From contig CAZTVF010000035.1 of assembly GCA_964616985.1 (NCBI GenBank), forward strand, positions 1 through 43,882: a stretch of 43,882 nucleotides of DNA. The letters are read 5' to 3'. The stretch's first letter is position 1. Each line of letters opens with the position of its first letter. The translations under genes were made by a program, and so were the position numbers. Source of the stretch: CAZTVF01 sp964616985. GTDB lineage: Bacteria; Planctomycetota; Phycisphaerae; SM23-33. Positions 32,869 through 40,667 of the stretch are shown here, piece by piece. The notes under the pieces were generated by a model. It was not told where the DNA came from and made no database searches. It saw only the letters and a list, made by a program, of their open reading frames with translations.

Positions 32869-33825
32869 ATGGCCCTGATATCGATTGTCATACCGGCGTT
32901 CAACGAGCAGGAATGCATCCCGCAGATGGTGGGGCGGCTGACGGCGCTGCCGTGGGGCGAGGATCGCTTCGAGATGATCTTCGTCGACGACGGCAGCCGC
33001 GACGGCACGCTCGAACTGCTGCGGGACCTGGCCGCCCGGGACGAGCGGGTGAAGTACGTCTCGTTCAGCCGCAACTTCGGGCACGAGGCCGCCTTGACGG
33101 CCGGCCTGGACCACGCCGCCGGCGAGGCCGTCGTCACGCTCGACGGCGACCTGCAGCACCCGCCGGAGCTGATCCCCCAACTGGTCGCGCAGTGGCGGGC
33201 GGGAAACCAGATCGTCTACGCCCGCCGCGCCGCCAGCGAGAGCCTGCCGTGGCTCAAGGCCCTCACGTCGCGGCTGTTCTACAAGGCCATCCGCTACTCC
33301 AGCCCCGTGGACATCCCGCCCGACACGGCCAACTTCCGCCTCATGGACCGCCGCGCGGTGGAGCAATTCCGCCGCCTGCGCGAGCATGGCCGCTTCGGCC
33401 GCGGGTTGGTGGCGTGGACCGGGTTCAAGACCGCCACCGTGCCCTACGAGGAAGACAAGCGTTTCGCGGGCGTGACCAAGTACAACCTGTGGAAGTCGAG
33501 CAAGCTGGCCATCGACGCGTTCATCAGCTTCTCCAACCTGCCGCTGGTGCTCAGCCTGTGGCTGGGGGCGGCGTTCGTGGCCGTCGGCGTCCTGATCTTC
33601 CTGGTGCGACTCGTGAGTTGCCTCGCCTCGCGGTATGACTACTTTATGTCCGGCGGCACGCTGCTGGCGTTCATGTTCTTCATCGGCGGGGTGATCCTGA
33701 TGATGCTGGGCATCGTCGGGGCGTATGTCGCCCGCATCTACCAGGAGGCCCAGGGCCGGCCGCTGTACATCGTGGCCGAGAAGTCCTCCTCGCTTCCGGC
33801 GGGGCAGGAAGGGGCGGCGAAATGA
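32869..33825 (+). CDS. GT2 polyprenyl-phosphate glycosyltransferase (DPM1/GtrB-like)
   Basis: 318 residues. The GT-A domain starts I-S-I-V-I-P-A-F-N-E-Q-E, then F-V-D-D-G-S-R-D-G-T and the metal-binding L-D-G-D-L-Q-H-P (about 92). K-Y-N-L-W-K precedes two C-terminal membrane helices (about 225-250 and 265-290), the layout of enzymes that load a sugar onto polyprenyl phosphate at the inner membrane. ATG 32869 is preferred because AAGGA sits just upstream; a GTG at 32830 overlapping the pyk stop is the alternative. It overlaps the next gene by 4 nt, and that membrane transferase could use the lipid-linked sugar it makes. Confidence 0.93.
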   Translation: MALISIVIPAFNEQECIPQMVGRLTALPWGEDRFEMIFVDDGSRDGTLELLRDLAARDERVKYVSFSRNFGHEAALTAGLDHAAGEAVVTLDGDLQHPPELIPQLVAQWRAGNQIVYARRAASESLPWLKALTSRLFYKAIRYSSPVDIPPDTANFRLMDRRAVEQFRRLREHGRFGRGLVAWTGFKTATVPYEEDKRFAGVTKYNLWKSSKLAIDAFISFSNLPLVLSLWLGAAFVAVGVLIFLVRLVSCLASRYDYFMSGGTLLAFMFFIGGVILMMLGIVGAYVARIYQEAQGRPLYIVAEKSSSLPAGQEGAAK

Positions 33826-35441
33826 ACAAGGACGCATCCGTCGCGCACGACCCGGTGACTGCCGCCGGCGCGATCGCTCCGGCGTCGCCTGGCATGAGCA
33901 CTCGCGCCCTGCTGCTGATCGCGGTGGTGGCGCTGCTGGCGGGCCTGGCCGGTCGTGTGTATCTCACCTCGCTGGCGCCCCGGTACGCGTACAAGTGGGA
34001 TCATTTCGACAACATCCAGATGGGGCGGGCCGCGTCCGAGTTCGGCCTGCTCCGGGTGTACGGGCTGGCGAAGGAAAAATTGCCGACCATCCAGGGCCAG
34101 CAGTACGACCAGACGGAGGGCGCGTTCGTCCCCGTCGAAAAGCCGGCCATGCGCGAGGTAAACTACCCGCCCCTGGGCGTGACGCTGTTCTGGCTGCACG
34201 ACACGTTGCTGCGTACGGTGGCGCCCGGCCCGGTGAACACCTTCGGCTCGCGGCTGGTCATGTCGATCGCCTCGGTGCTGGCGGAGGTGCTGCTGGCGGT
34301 CGTGGTGTTCCTGCTGGCGCGGCGCATCGCCTCGGACCGCTGGGCCCTGGCGGCGGCGGTGGTGTGCTGGCTGTTCCCGCCCCTGGCGATGGACAGTTCG
34401 TTCTGGGGCCAGACCGACGCGTGGTTCATGGCCCCGGCGGCGCTGTCGCTCTACCTCATGATCCGCCAGCGATGGCTGGGGGCCGGCATCTGCCTGGCCG
34501 TCACCGCGCTGCTCAAACCGCAGGGCATCTTCATGGGCCCGGTGGCACTGCTCGCCCTCATCCTGCTGCCGCTGGAAGGCCGGCGGCCTGGAATCGAAGA
34601 CATGGGCCGCCGCGCGGGCAAGATGTTCGGCGGCGGCCTGGCGGCCCTGGTCGTGCTCTCGCTGCCGTGGACGATCGCCGGCGGCCTGGGCTGGCTGGAC
34701 AATGCGTACCTCGCCAACTTCGGCATGTATCACGAGACGACGCTCAAGGCCTTCAACATCTGGTATCTCGACGCGCTACGCCTCGACACTGCCGGGGCGG
34801 CCACCGCCCTCAACGCCACCGACACCATCGCCGGGATCACCAAGAACGCCTGGGGCCGCCTGCTGGCGATCGCCTCGCTGGTGCTGCTGGCGATATACAC
34901 CTTCAAGCGGCTGCGGGATAAGCCCGAGCTGGCCCTGGTGGTCTTCACCGGCCTGTGGCTGTGGAGCACGTTCATGCTGCCCACGCAGGTGCACGAGCGG
35001 TACATCGTGTACTGCATGCCGCTGCTGATCGTCGCGGCGACGGCCCTGCGGAAACTCTGGCCGGCGGTGCTGGTGCTGGCGATCGTGGGGGCGGCGGAAC
35101 TGTCGCACAACAACTGGCTGCCGCTGCCGCCGGGCGCGTACCCGGCGATGGTCTCGCAGGGCCAGGAGTTCCGCCAGCAGGCGGGGCAGTTCCTGGCGGC
35201 GGTGCCGCCCTCCGACCCGCGTGTTCCGCAGGTGAAGGCCCGCCTGGCGGCCCTGCCCGCACAGTTGGCGGAATTCAAGGACGAGCACGACCGCGCCCGG
35301 CCATGGGAGTGGCTGTTGTCCATCGCCTGTGTCCTCGCCTACGGCTGGGCCGTGGTGACGACCTACCGCCGCCCCAAGACGGCGCCCACCCCCGAGCCGC
35401 CAAAGTCGCATGGGAAGCCCGATCGCAAGCGAAACAGGTAG
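33822..35441 (+). CDS. Gpi18-like membrane mannosyltransferase (GT-C fold)
   Basis: 539 residues with about ten membrane helices starting near 29-47. The first outer loop carries K-W-D-H-F-D-N (about 58-64), where GT-C enzymes hold their catalytic acidic residue. N-Y-P-P-L, F-W-G-Q-T-D-A-W, L-L-K-P-Q-G-I-F and V-H-E-R-Y-I-V-Y follow, the conserved set of the Gpi18-like (COG5542) mannosyltransferase group. It probably transfers a sugar from a polyprenyl-phosphate donor outside the membrane, likely the product of the overlapping GT2 gene (ATGA overlap). The C-terminal 100 residues form a soluble helical loop plus one last helix. The final codons (K-P-D-R-K-R-N-R) recur in altered form 92 bp downstream. 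Confidence 0.88.
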   Translation: MNKDASVAHDPVTAAGAIAPASPGMSTRALLLIAVVALLAGLAGRVYLTSLAPRYAYKWDHFDNIQMGRAASEFGLLRVYGLAKEKLPTIQGQQYDQTEGAFVPVEKPAMREVNYPPLGVTLFWLHDTLLRTVAPGPVNTFGSRLVMSIASVLAEVLLAVVVFLLARRIASDRWALAAAVVCWLFPPLAMDSSFWGQTDAWFMAPAALSLYLMIRQRWLGAGICLAVTALLKPQGIFMGPVALLALILLPLEGRRPGIEDMGRRAGKMFGGGLAALVVLSLPWTIAGGLGWLDNAYLANFGMYHETTLKAFNIWYLDALRLDTAGAATALNATDTIAGITKNAWGRLLAIASLVLLAIYTFKRLRDKPELALVVFTGLWLWSTFMLPTQVHERYIVYCMPLLIVAATALRKLWPAVLVLAIVGAAELSHNNWLPLPPGAYPAMVSQGQEFRQQAGQFLAAVPPSDPRVPQVKARLAALPAQLAEFKDEHDRARPWEWLLSIACVLAYGWAVVTTYRRPKTAPTPEPPKSHGKPDRKRNR

Positions 35442-35453
35442 CTTCAGGTGAGG

Positions 35454-35479
35454 GGTGGCGGCCTTCCCAGGCCGCCACC
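35454..35479 (-). repeat. Short hairpin repeat, family B copy 5 (reversed)
   Basis: A perfect palindrome: GGTGGCGGCC (35454-35463) and GGCCGCCACC (35470-35479) around TTCCCA. Copies 1-4 have TGGGAA, so this one is inverted. It is 12 nt after the mannosyltransferase stop codon. Confidence 0.8.
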
Positions 35480-35492
35480 TGCAGACGGCTTT

Positions 35493-35537
35493 GGTGGCGG
35501 CCTAGGAAGGCCGAGCGCAAGAAGAGCAGGTAGCTCC
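35493..35537 (+). repeat. Truncated family B hairpin joined to a second copy of the upstream gene's 3' end
   Basis: GGTGGCGGCC TAGGAA GGCCG (35493-35513) is a family B unit lacking its right end. It runs into 35506-35537, which matches 35414-35445 at 25 of 32 positions (offset 92) and would encode K-A-E-R-K-K-S-R and stop, against K-P-D-R-K-R-N-R and stop in the gene. The following 35538-35740 contains no gene or repeat I recognise. Confidence 0.55.
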
Positions 35538-35740
35538 CTGGAAGATATTCGCGGGAGCCGTTGCGGGTACTCCTGCTGTTGCGTCCCTCCGGGACCCAGA
35601 AAAGGGCCAAGGCGTTCCTAGCGGTGGCCCACCTCGATCATCACTGGCGCGGTCTTTGCGGGCCGTCGCGCCGGCCCGCTCGTCGCTGATCTGCCTTCGG
35701 CGCGGGGCAGTCCGATTGTCCAACACCGCCGCCGGCCTGC

Positions 35741-36211
35741 CTACGTCATCGCCGCTGCGCCGAACAGGCGACGGTGCGGCAGGTTGTCGGCGCCGCCGAA
35801 GATCAGCCTGCCGTAAGCGGGGCGGTCAAAATGATCGCCTTTCTGCGGGCGAAAGTGCGTGTCGAGGCTCATCAACCACAGTCGCTGAAAGCTGAAGGGT
35901 TTTGCGCCCACGGTGTCCAGCGTGGAGATGGCGCAGGCGGCGATCTCGGCGGCGTGGTGGATGCCGGAGGCATCGCGGCCAGTCAGTCTGAGCCTGTACA
36001 TCCCGTCGCGGAGGTAATCCTCCAGCTCATAGTGGAAGACGTAGCCGCGCCGCGCGTTGTCGCCGTCCACCGTTTCCCCATGCGGCAGGATCGACCACGT
36101 GAGGAACACCTGCTCCAGGTCATTCTCCGGCACGACGATCTGCAGCCGCTCGCTTGTCATTCCCTGATGATCCTCGAAGAACCCCTTGAAGAACATATCC
36201 TTGATTCTCAT
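35741..36211 (-). CDS. Protein of unknown function
   Basis: A 156-residue protein I do not recognise. It has no signal peptide or membrane helix. The N-terminal half is beta-rich (R-L-Q-I-V-V-P, Q-V-F-L-T-W-S-I-L-P, R-R-G-Y-V-F-H-Y-E-L), then Y-R-L-R-L-T-G-R-D-A-S-G-I-H-H and a region ending R-P-A-Y-G-R-L-I-F-G-G-A-D. ATG 36211 is chosen because GGAGG lies 5 nt upstream; the in-frame ATG at 36223 would overlap that ribosome site. Opposite strand to the glycosyltransferase genes. It is divergent from the next unknown gene, with a family A repeat in the shared upstream region. Confidence 0.75.
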   Translation of the reverse strand: MRIKDMFFKGFFEDHQGMTSERLQIVVPENDLEQVFLTWSILPHGETVDGDNARRGYVFHYELEDYLRDGMYRLRLTGRDASGIHHAAEIAACAISTLDTVGAKPFSFQRLWLMSLDTHFRPQKGDHFDRPAYGRLIFGGADNLPHRRLFGAAAMT

Positions 36212-36253
36212 GGCAGCCTCCAATCCATTCTAGAGTCCTTCACGGTCGAACAC

Positions 36254-36375
36254 GGAGTAAGGCTTTGACGGCGGCTTGCCGCTGGGCGCTGTAGAAGCCT
36301 CAGGCGCCACCCAGATCTGACAGCGCCGAACGGCAAGCCGCCCTCAAACGCACCCACATGGCCAGGATGAACTAC
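36254..36375 (+). repeat. Long-palindrome repeat, family A copy 3
   Basis: Same orientation as copy 1. The 23-bp arms 36270-36292 and 36320-36342 pair at 21 of 23 positions; the GGAGTAAGG left end and GATGAACTAC right end are kept. It lies between two divergent unknown genes and fills most of that 254-bp gap. Confidence 0.8.
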
Positions 36376-36465
36376 TGGAACCGCAGCCGGGCTACTTTGT
36401 GCGGATTCCGTCGCCGCTTTGGTCAACGGAATATGCTTATGAAGTAACCCCCAGCGGAGACGCAC

Positions 36466-37440
36466 ATGGGCCAGACCAGCAAACGGCCAAGAAGACGCAA
36501 CAGCACTGGCGGCAAGCGAAGGCGCACCGACGCCGATGCCGTGCCGCTCATCCCGGCCGTCGGCGCGACGGCATCTCAAGAGGCACAGGAGGCCGAACCG
36601 GCCCCTCCTGCGGCCGATGCGTCAGCGGGGCTGCGGGCTGCCGAAGACCCTGCGGTGGCCGGGCCTGCCCAGGCCGCGCCGCCCCCGTCCGCTGCCAACG
36701 CGGCGGACGAGCCAGCCGCCCAGTCGGCGACTTCCATAGGCGATGCCATGGTCCGCGTCGTGGCGAACCTGGCCGCACGCGCCGCCGATGCCGAAGCTCC
36801 CGAGGACGAAGATTTGCCCGATGCCCAGACCCTCCGCATCCGCGTCCGCCGCAAGGCCGGGCCGCCGCGCCGCAAGCCCGCCGTCATTCGCCACCGGCCG
36901 CGGGTCATCATCGCCAGCCTCGCCGTGCTCGCGGTGGTCGGGTTCTTCGTGGGGCTTGAACTGGGCCAGCGGCAAGGCAGCCTGGGGGCCCGCGAGGAGG
37001 TCGTGCGCGAGATGCGGCGGAACTCCGCCGGCAGGACGGAGGAACTGGCGATGAAGTTCGGTTCGAGCAACTGGCCCACGTATCCGCGAACGCACATCGT
37101 GAGCCTGGTCAACCTGCCCAACAGCAAGCTCCAGTGCCCGCTGGACCACACCCGCAGCGGCGAGTGGGAGAACGTCGATGTCTTCCGTTCCGGGTGGTAC
37201 CGCACGTGCCTGTGGGGCGAGAAGGACGTGACGCTGGATATCACCGAGGCCCGCAAGTACGAAGGCGTCCACGCCGCCCGCAACATCGAGCAATTCTATC
37301 GCGCCCACCTGGGGTGGGAGGCCGTCCCCGACTACAGCCCGCTGGGCGTCCGCCGCGTCTGGGTCCAGGAAGTCGACGAGGGCGCGCGGTCCCTGCTGCA
37401 GATGCGATTCCAGCTGTTCATCAATCGCGCGGTGAACTGA
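36466..37440 (+). CDS. Single-pass membrane protein of unknown function
   Basis: 324 residues. The N-terminal 145 residues are low-complexity and probably disordered: a basic start (R-P-R-R-R-N-S, G-K-R-R-R), an A/P/E-rich middle, then basic R-I-R-V-R-R-K. One membrane helix lies at about 147-165 (V-I-I-A-S-L-A-V-L-A-V-V-G-F-F-V). By charge the N terminus is cytoplasmic and about 155 residues are periplasmic. The outer part contains A-R-K-Y-E-G-V-H-A-A-R-N-I-E-Q-F-Y and two cysteines (C-P-L-D-H and R-T-C-L-W-G), which I cannot assign to a family. ATG 36466 has a GGAG ribosome site. It converges on the nuo-linked unknown gene. Confidence 0.75.
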   Translation: MGQTSKRPRRRNSTGGKRRRTDADAVPLIPAVGATASQEAQEAEPAPPAADASAGLRAAEDPAVAGPAQAAPPPSAANAADEPAAQSATSIGDAMVRVVANLAARAADAEAPEDEDLPDAQTLRIRVRRKAGPPRRKPAVIRHRPRVIIASLAVLAVVGFFVGLELGQRQGSLGAREEVVREMRRNSAGRTEELAMKFGSSNWPTYPRTHIVSLVNLPNSKLQCPLDHTRSGEWENVDVFRSGWYRTCLWGEKDVTLDITEARKYEGVHAARNIEQFYRAHLGWEAVPDYSPLGVRRVWVQEVDEGARSLLQMRFQLFINRAVN

Positions 37441-37449
37441 CCAAGACGA

Positions 37450-37553
37450 GTGCCATGCCGAAACGTACCCGCGCCGGCATGCTCGGGCGTCACATGCCGG
37501 CGCGTCGCAACGGCGCGACGCCTGCCTTCGGCAGGCAAACTTCGGCACGGCAT
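37450..37553. repeat. Nested multi-hairpin element between convergent genes
   Basis: Outer arms near 37450-37462 and 37541-37553 pair at 11 of 13. Inside are a perfect 12-bp stem CGCGCCGGCATG (37470-37481) with its complement at 37493-37504, GCGTCGC/GCGACGC (37502-37508, 37515-37521) and GCCTGCC-TTC-GGCAGGC (37520-37536). It fills the gap between two stop codons and may act as a two-way terminator. Confidence 0.7.
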
Positions 37554-37575
37554 CATTGAACGTGTGTGAGACCGC

Positions 37576-39228
37576 TCAGATGGAGATCGTGAAATGCACA
37601 TCCACATCGGTCGCCGGCTGAAGGTGCAGTTCGTGGATGGCGGTGAGTTGTGACCAGCAGCTTCGGTATTGTCCGATGCCTTCGACGGTCGTGACGTGCT
37701 GGCTGAACGGCACGCTCGCATGAACGACGTTCATGGCCATCGCCCGCTGTGCCTGCGGAATATGGATCGCGACCCCCTGAGGCGCGTGCGGCAGCGAGAG
37801 CCGCTGGCGAAGGTGCACACCGCGGCCCTCGATCCGCCAGTTCAGCGACAGGCTCGCGGGCCTGCGCTGCCACTGCGGGTTGGGCATCCAGCCGCCGGCG
37901 ACCTCCTCCATGAGGCTCGAGTACGTCAGCGTCAGCTCGCCCGGGCGTTTGTCCACGCTGGCGGGCAATTCGCCCGGGCCGAACGCCTTGCCCTCCAACA
38001 GGACCACCGGCACGCCGAACCGCATCGCGCAGTCGACGGGGTTGTCGAACACGCCCGGGCTGTGCAGCCAGGGCACGTAGTCCGCGCCCAGCCAGGCCGA
38101 GACGAACGGCAGCTGGAAGGACATGTGCTCGTTGCGGAACATCCAGACGCCCGCGTTGTGGGGATTGAAACGGATGATCTCGTCGCGCGGCGGAAAGAGC
38201 GGGCCCGCGGGCGGCGGCGAGGGCGGCAGATCGCGAAGGCCCCGGGCGGCGCCGGCGGCTGCGTTGAGGCAGTCGAGGCTCATCTGCATCAGCCGCTGCG
38301 GCCCGCGGTAGCCGAAGGTCATGCGATCGCGATGCGCCGCCACCAGGTCGTCGCGGAACCACGCGGGCAGTTGGGCCGCCGCGTTGGCGGCCAGGGCCAC
38401 GATGCGCCCGGCATCGGCGGCCAGGCTATGGTGCAAGGCGGTGATCGCGTGGCCGATCGTGCCGAGGACCGACAGCACGCCGATGGACCGCCCCCAGGCC
38501 ACGCACGCGCCATTCTCCATGGCCAGCGTCTCGAGGATCCGCACATCGCGGGCGAGGCGGCTTTGCACCAGCTCTCGCGGCATCCGGTGGGTGAAGGGCC
38601 CGCAGATCGACATCACGCCCATCGCGTACGTGTCGTAGCGGCCGACCTTGGTGGCGCTGTCGTCGAAGTAGTCCGCCGTGTCGGCCAGCAGCAGGCGGCG
38701 GCACTGCTCCAGCGACGCCTCCAGAATGGTCGTATCGGTGAGCAGGCCCAGCCGCTGGCGGGCGAACTCGCCCCGGGCGAGCACCATCCAGTAGTTGGTG
38801 GACCATTCGCCGATCGTGCCGTCGGGTTTGTAGATATGGCTGGTGTCGCAGGCGTCGGCGAGGTTCTGGCGCTGGGCGGGCGACATCCCTTCCAGCAGGG
38901 CGTTGCCTTCGAACGGGCCCCACTGCAGCAGGGTTTCCCCCAGGCGGAACGAGCCGAACGTCTGCGTCCGCTCGCCATCGACCGTCGTCAGCAGCGACCG
39001 CATCCACTCCGTCAGCGGCTTGTCCGCGATGGCCGTGACGCCCAGGCCATGCAACTGTCCCAGCAGGCAGATGGCGTCGATGTACGCGTCGGGTCCGATT
39101 ACATGCCCGGCATGGAACCGCGGCAGCACCGGCCCGGCGAAGAACCGTCGCAGGATCGCCTCCGTCCGCTCCACCGTCCAAGCCGCAAGTTTTCGGGATA
39201 ACGAAACGGGTGTGTCTATGGTCGTCAA
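37576..39228 (-). CDS. Large protein of unknown function coupled to nuoN
   Basis: 550 residues if translation starts at TTG 39228, which overlaps the nuoN stop by 4 nt (TTGA). No signal peptide or membrane helix is evident. The first 350 residues are helical with many aromatic residues (G-E-W-S-T-N-Y-W-M-V-L-A, D-Y-F-D-D-S-A-T-K-V-G-R-Y-D-T-Y-A-M), suggesting an (alpha/alpha) toroid as in DUF2264-like or polysaccharide-lyase proteins. The last 180 look beta-rich (V-H-L-R-Q-R-L-S-L-P). This fold guess is inference only. GTG 39174 is a possible later start; the longer upstream reading is out-of-frame nuoN sequence. The position suggests co-transcription with nuoLMN although no link to Complex I is known. 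Confidence 0.7.
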   Translation of the reverse strand: MTTIDTPVSLSRKLAAWTVERTEAILRRFFAGPVLPRFHAGHVIGPDAYIDAICLLGQLHGLGVTAIADKPLTEWMRSLLTTVDGERTQTFGSFRLGETLLQWGPFEGNALLEGMSPAQRQNLADACDTSHIYKPDGTIGEWSTNYWMVLARGEFARQRLGLLTDTTILEASLEQCRRLLLADTADYFDDSATKVGRYDTYAMGVMSICGPFTHRMPRELVQSRLARDVRILETLAMENGACVAWGRSIGVLSVLGTIGHAITALHHSLAADAGRIVALAANAAAQLPAWFRDDLVAAHRDRMTFGYRGPQRLMQMSLDCLNAAAGAARGLRDLPPSPPPAGPLFPPRDEIIRFNPHNAGVWMFRNEHMSFQLPFVSAWLGADYVPWLHSPGVFDNPVDCAMRFGVPVVLLEGKAFGPGELPASVDKRPGELTLTYSSLMEEVAGGWMPNPQWQRRPASLSLNWRIEGRGVHLRQRLSLPHAPQGVAIHIPQAQRAMAMNVVHASVPFSQHVTTVEGIGQYRSCWSQLTAIHELHLQPATDVDVHFTISI

Positions 39229-40667
39229 AGGATGTCCGCCGCGAGGGCCCCGATGGCCTCGATCATGGGTGAGGGGTAGATGCCGAGCATGAGCATGGCG
39301 ATGAGCGTGGCGGCCAGGGCGGCGCAGGCGAGGAGGGGCCAGCGGCCGCCGGAGGCAGCGGCCGCCGCGGGGCGGTACATCATCGCCACGATCCGCAGGT
39401 AGTAGAACAAGCCGATCGTGCTGCCGATCACCAGCACGCCCGCCAGCGCCCACAGTCCCGAATTTACGCCCGCCGCCAGCACGTAGAACTTGCCCACGAA
39501 TCCGGCCGTCAGCGGAATGCCCGCCAGCGACAGCAGCATCGCGGTCATCAAGGCCGCCACGGCCGGCCGCCGCCAGGCAAGGCCCCGATAGTCTTCCATG
39601 TCGTCGGCGTCTCGCTCGGCCGTGGACAGGTACGACACCACGCCGAACGCGCCCAGCGACGTGACGAAGTAGGCGACGAGGTAGTAGCTCACCGCCGCCA
39701 CGGCCAGGCGGCCGCTGGCGACGAAGGCGACGACGATGTAGCCCAGGTGTGCGATGGAGGAGTACGCCAGGATCCGCTTGACGTTGTGCTGCCGCAGGGC
39801 CAGCAGGTTGCCCGCCAGCATGCTCGCCACGGCCAGCAGCGAGAAGACCGCCACCAGCACGGGATAGTCCTGGAGGTTGAGGCCGGCGAAGTAGCGGAGC
39901 ACCAGGGCGAACATCGCGCCCTTGGAGACGGTGGCGACGAAGGCGGTGACGGGGGCCGGCGCGCCCTCGTACACGTCGGGCGTCCAGAGGTGGAAGGGCG
40001 CCAGCGCGAGCTTGAAGCCCGCCCCGATGATGATCATGCCCAGGCCCGCCAGCACGACGATGCCGTGCAGCTCGCCGGCGGCGCTGGCCGCGGCAAGACG
40101 GGCCAGCGACATCGTCCCCGTGTCCGCGTAGACCAAGGCCATGCCGAACAGGAGGAACGCCGATGAAGCCCCGGCCAGGACGAGGTACTTGATGCCCGCC
40201 TCGATGGCGTTGCGTCGCTCCCGCTCGTAGGCGATCAGCGAGTAGAGCGAGACGCTCAGAATCTCCAGCCCCAGGAAGAACGAGACCAGGTGATTGCTGG
40301 CGACCATGACGGCCGAGCCCATCGTCGCGATGGCCAGCAGGACGTAGTACTCCTCCGCGTGGCCGGGACGCTTGCGGAAGTAGTCGTAGGACAGCATCGC
40401 CACGATCAGCGCCGCCGTCACGATCAGCGCGATGTAGAACATCGCGTAGCGGTCCATCACGAGGATCGACGTGCCGCCGGTCATGATGACCCGCCCGCCG
40501 CCGGAGATCGCGGGCCCCACGGCCGCCAGCGCCGCGGCCAGCCCGGTGATCGTCAGCAGGGCCGTCGCGAAATGGCTGCGGCGGAGGGCGATGGCGAGCA
40601 TCGCCACCACGCTGGTGCCCGTCAGGATCAACAGCGGCAGCAGGGCGAGGAAGTCGGCTTTGGTCAT
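39225..40667 (-). CDS. nuoN: NADH-quinone oxidoreductase subunit N
   Basis: 480 residues, about 14 membrane helices, an antiporter-like proton-channel subunit of Complex I. Characteristic segments: L-A-L-A-P-F-H-L-W-T-P-D-V-Y-E-G-A-P near 230, with the lysine just before it in A-G-F-K-L-A, and K-R-I-L-A-Y-S-S-I-A-H-L-G-Y near 295. GGAGG precedes ATG 40667, which overlaps the nuoM stop by 4 nt. The stop overlaps the TTG of the next gene. Confidence 0.95.
   Translation of the reverse strand: MTKADFLALLPLLILTGTSVVAMLAIALRRSHFATALLTITGLAAALAAVGPAISGGGRVIMTGGTSILVMDRYAMFYIALIVTAALIVAMLSYDYFRKRPGHAEEYYVLLAIATMGSAVMVASNHLVSFFLGLEILSVSLYSLIAYERERRNAIEAGIKYLVLAGASSAFLLFGMALVYADTGTMSLARLAAASAAGELHGIVVLAGLGMIIIGAGFKLALAPFHLWTPDVYEGAPAPVTAFVATVSKGAMFALVLRYFAGLNLQDYPVLVAVFSLLAVASMLAGNLLALRQHNVKRILAYSSIAHLGYIVVAFVASGRLAVAAVSYYLVAYFVTSLGAFGVVSYLSTAERDADDMEDYRGLAWRRPAVAALMTAMLLSLAGIPLTAGFVGKFYVLAAGVNSGLWALAGVLVIGSTIGLFYYLRIVAMMYRPAAAAASGGRWPLLACAALAATLIAMLMLGIYPSPMIEAIGALAADIL

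Noticed and set aside
34955..35533. A 192-codon plus-strand frame ending K-A-E-R-K-K-S-R
   Set aside because: It overlaps the mannosyltransferase in another frame; only its end is informative, as a duplicate of that gene's last codons.
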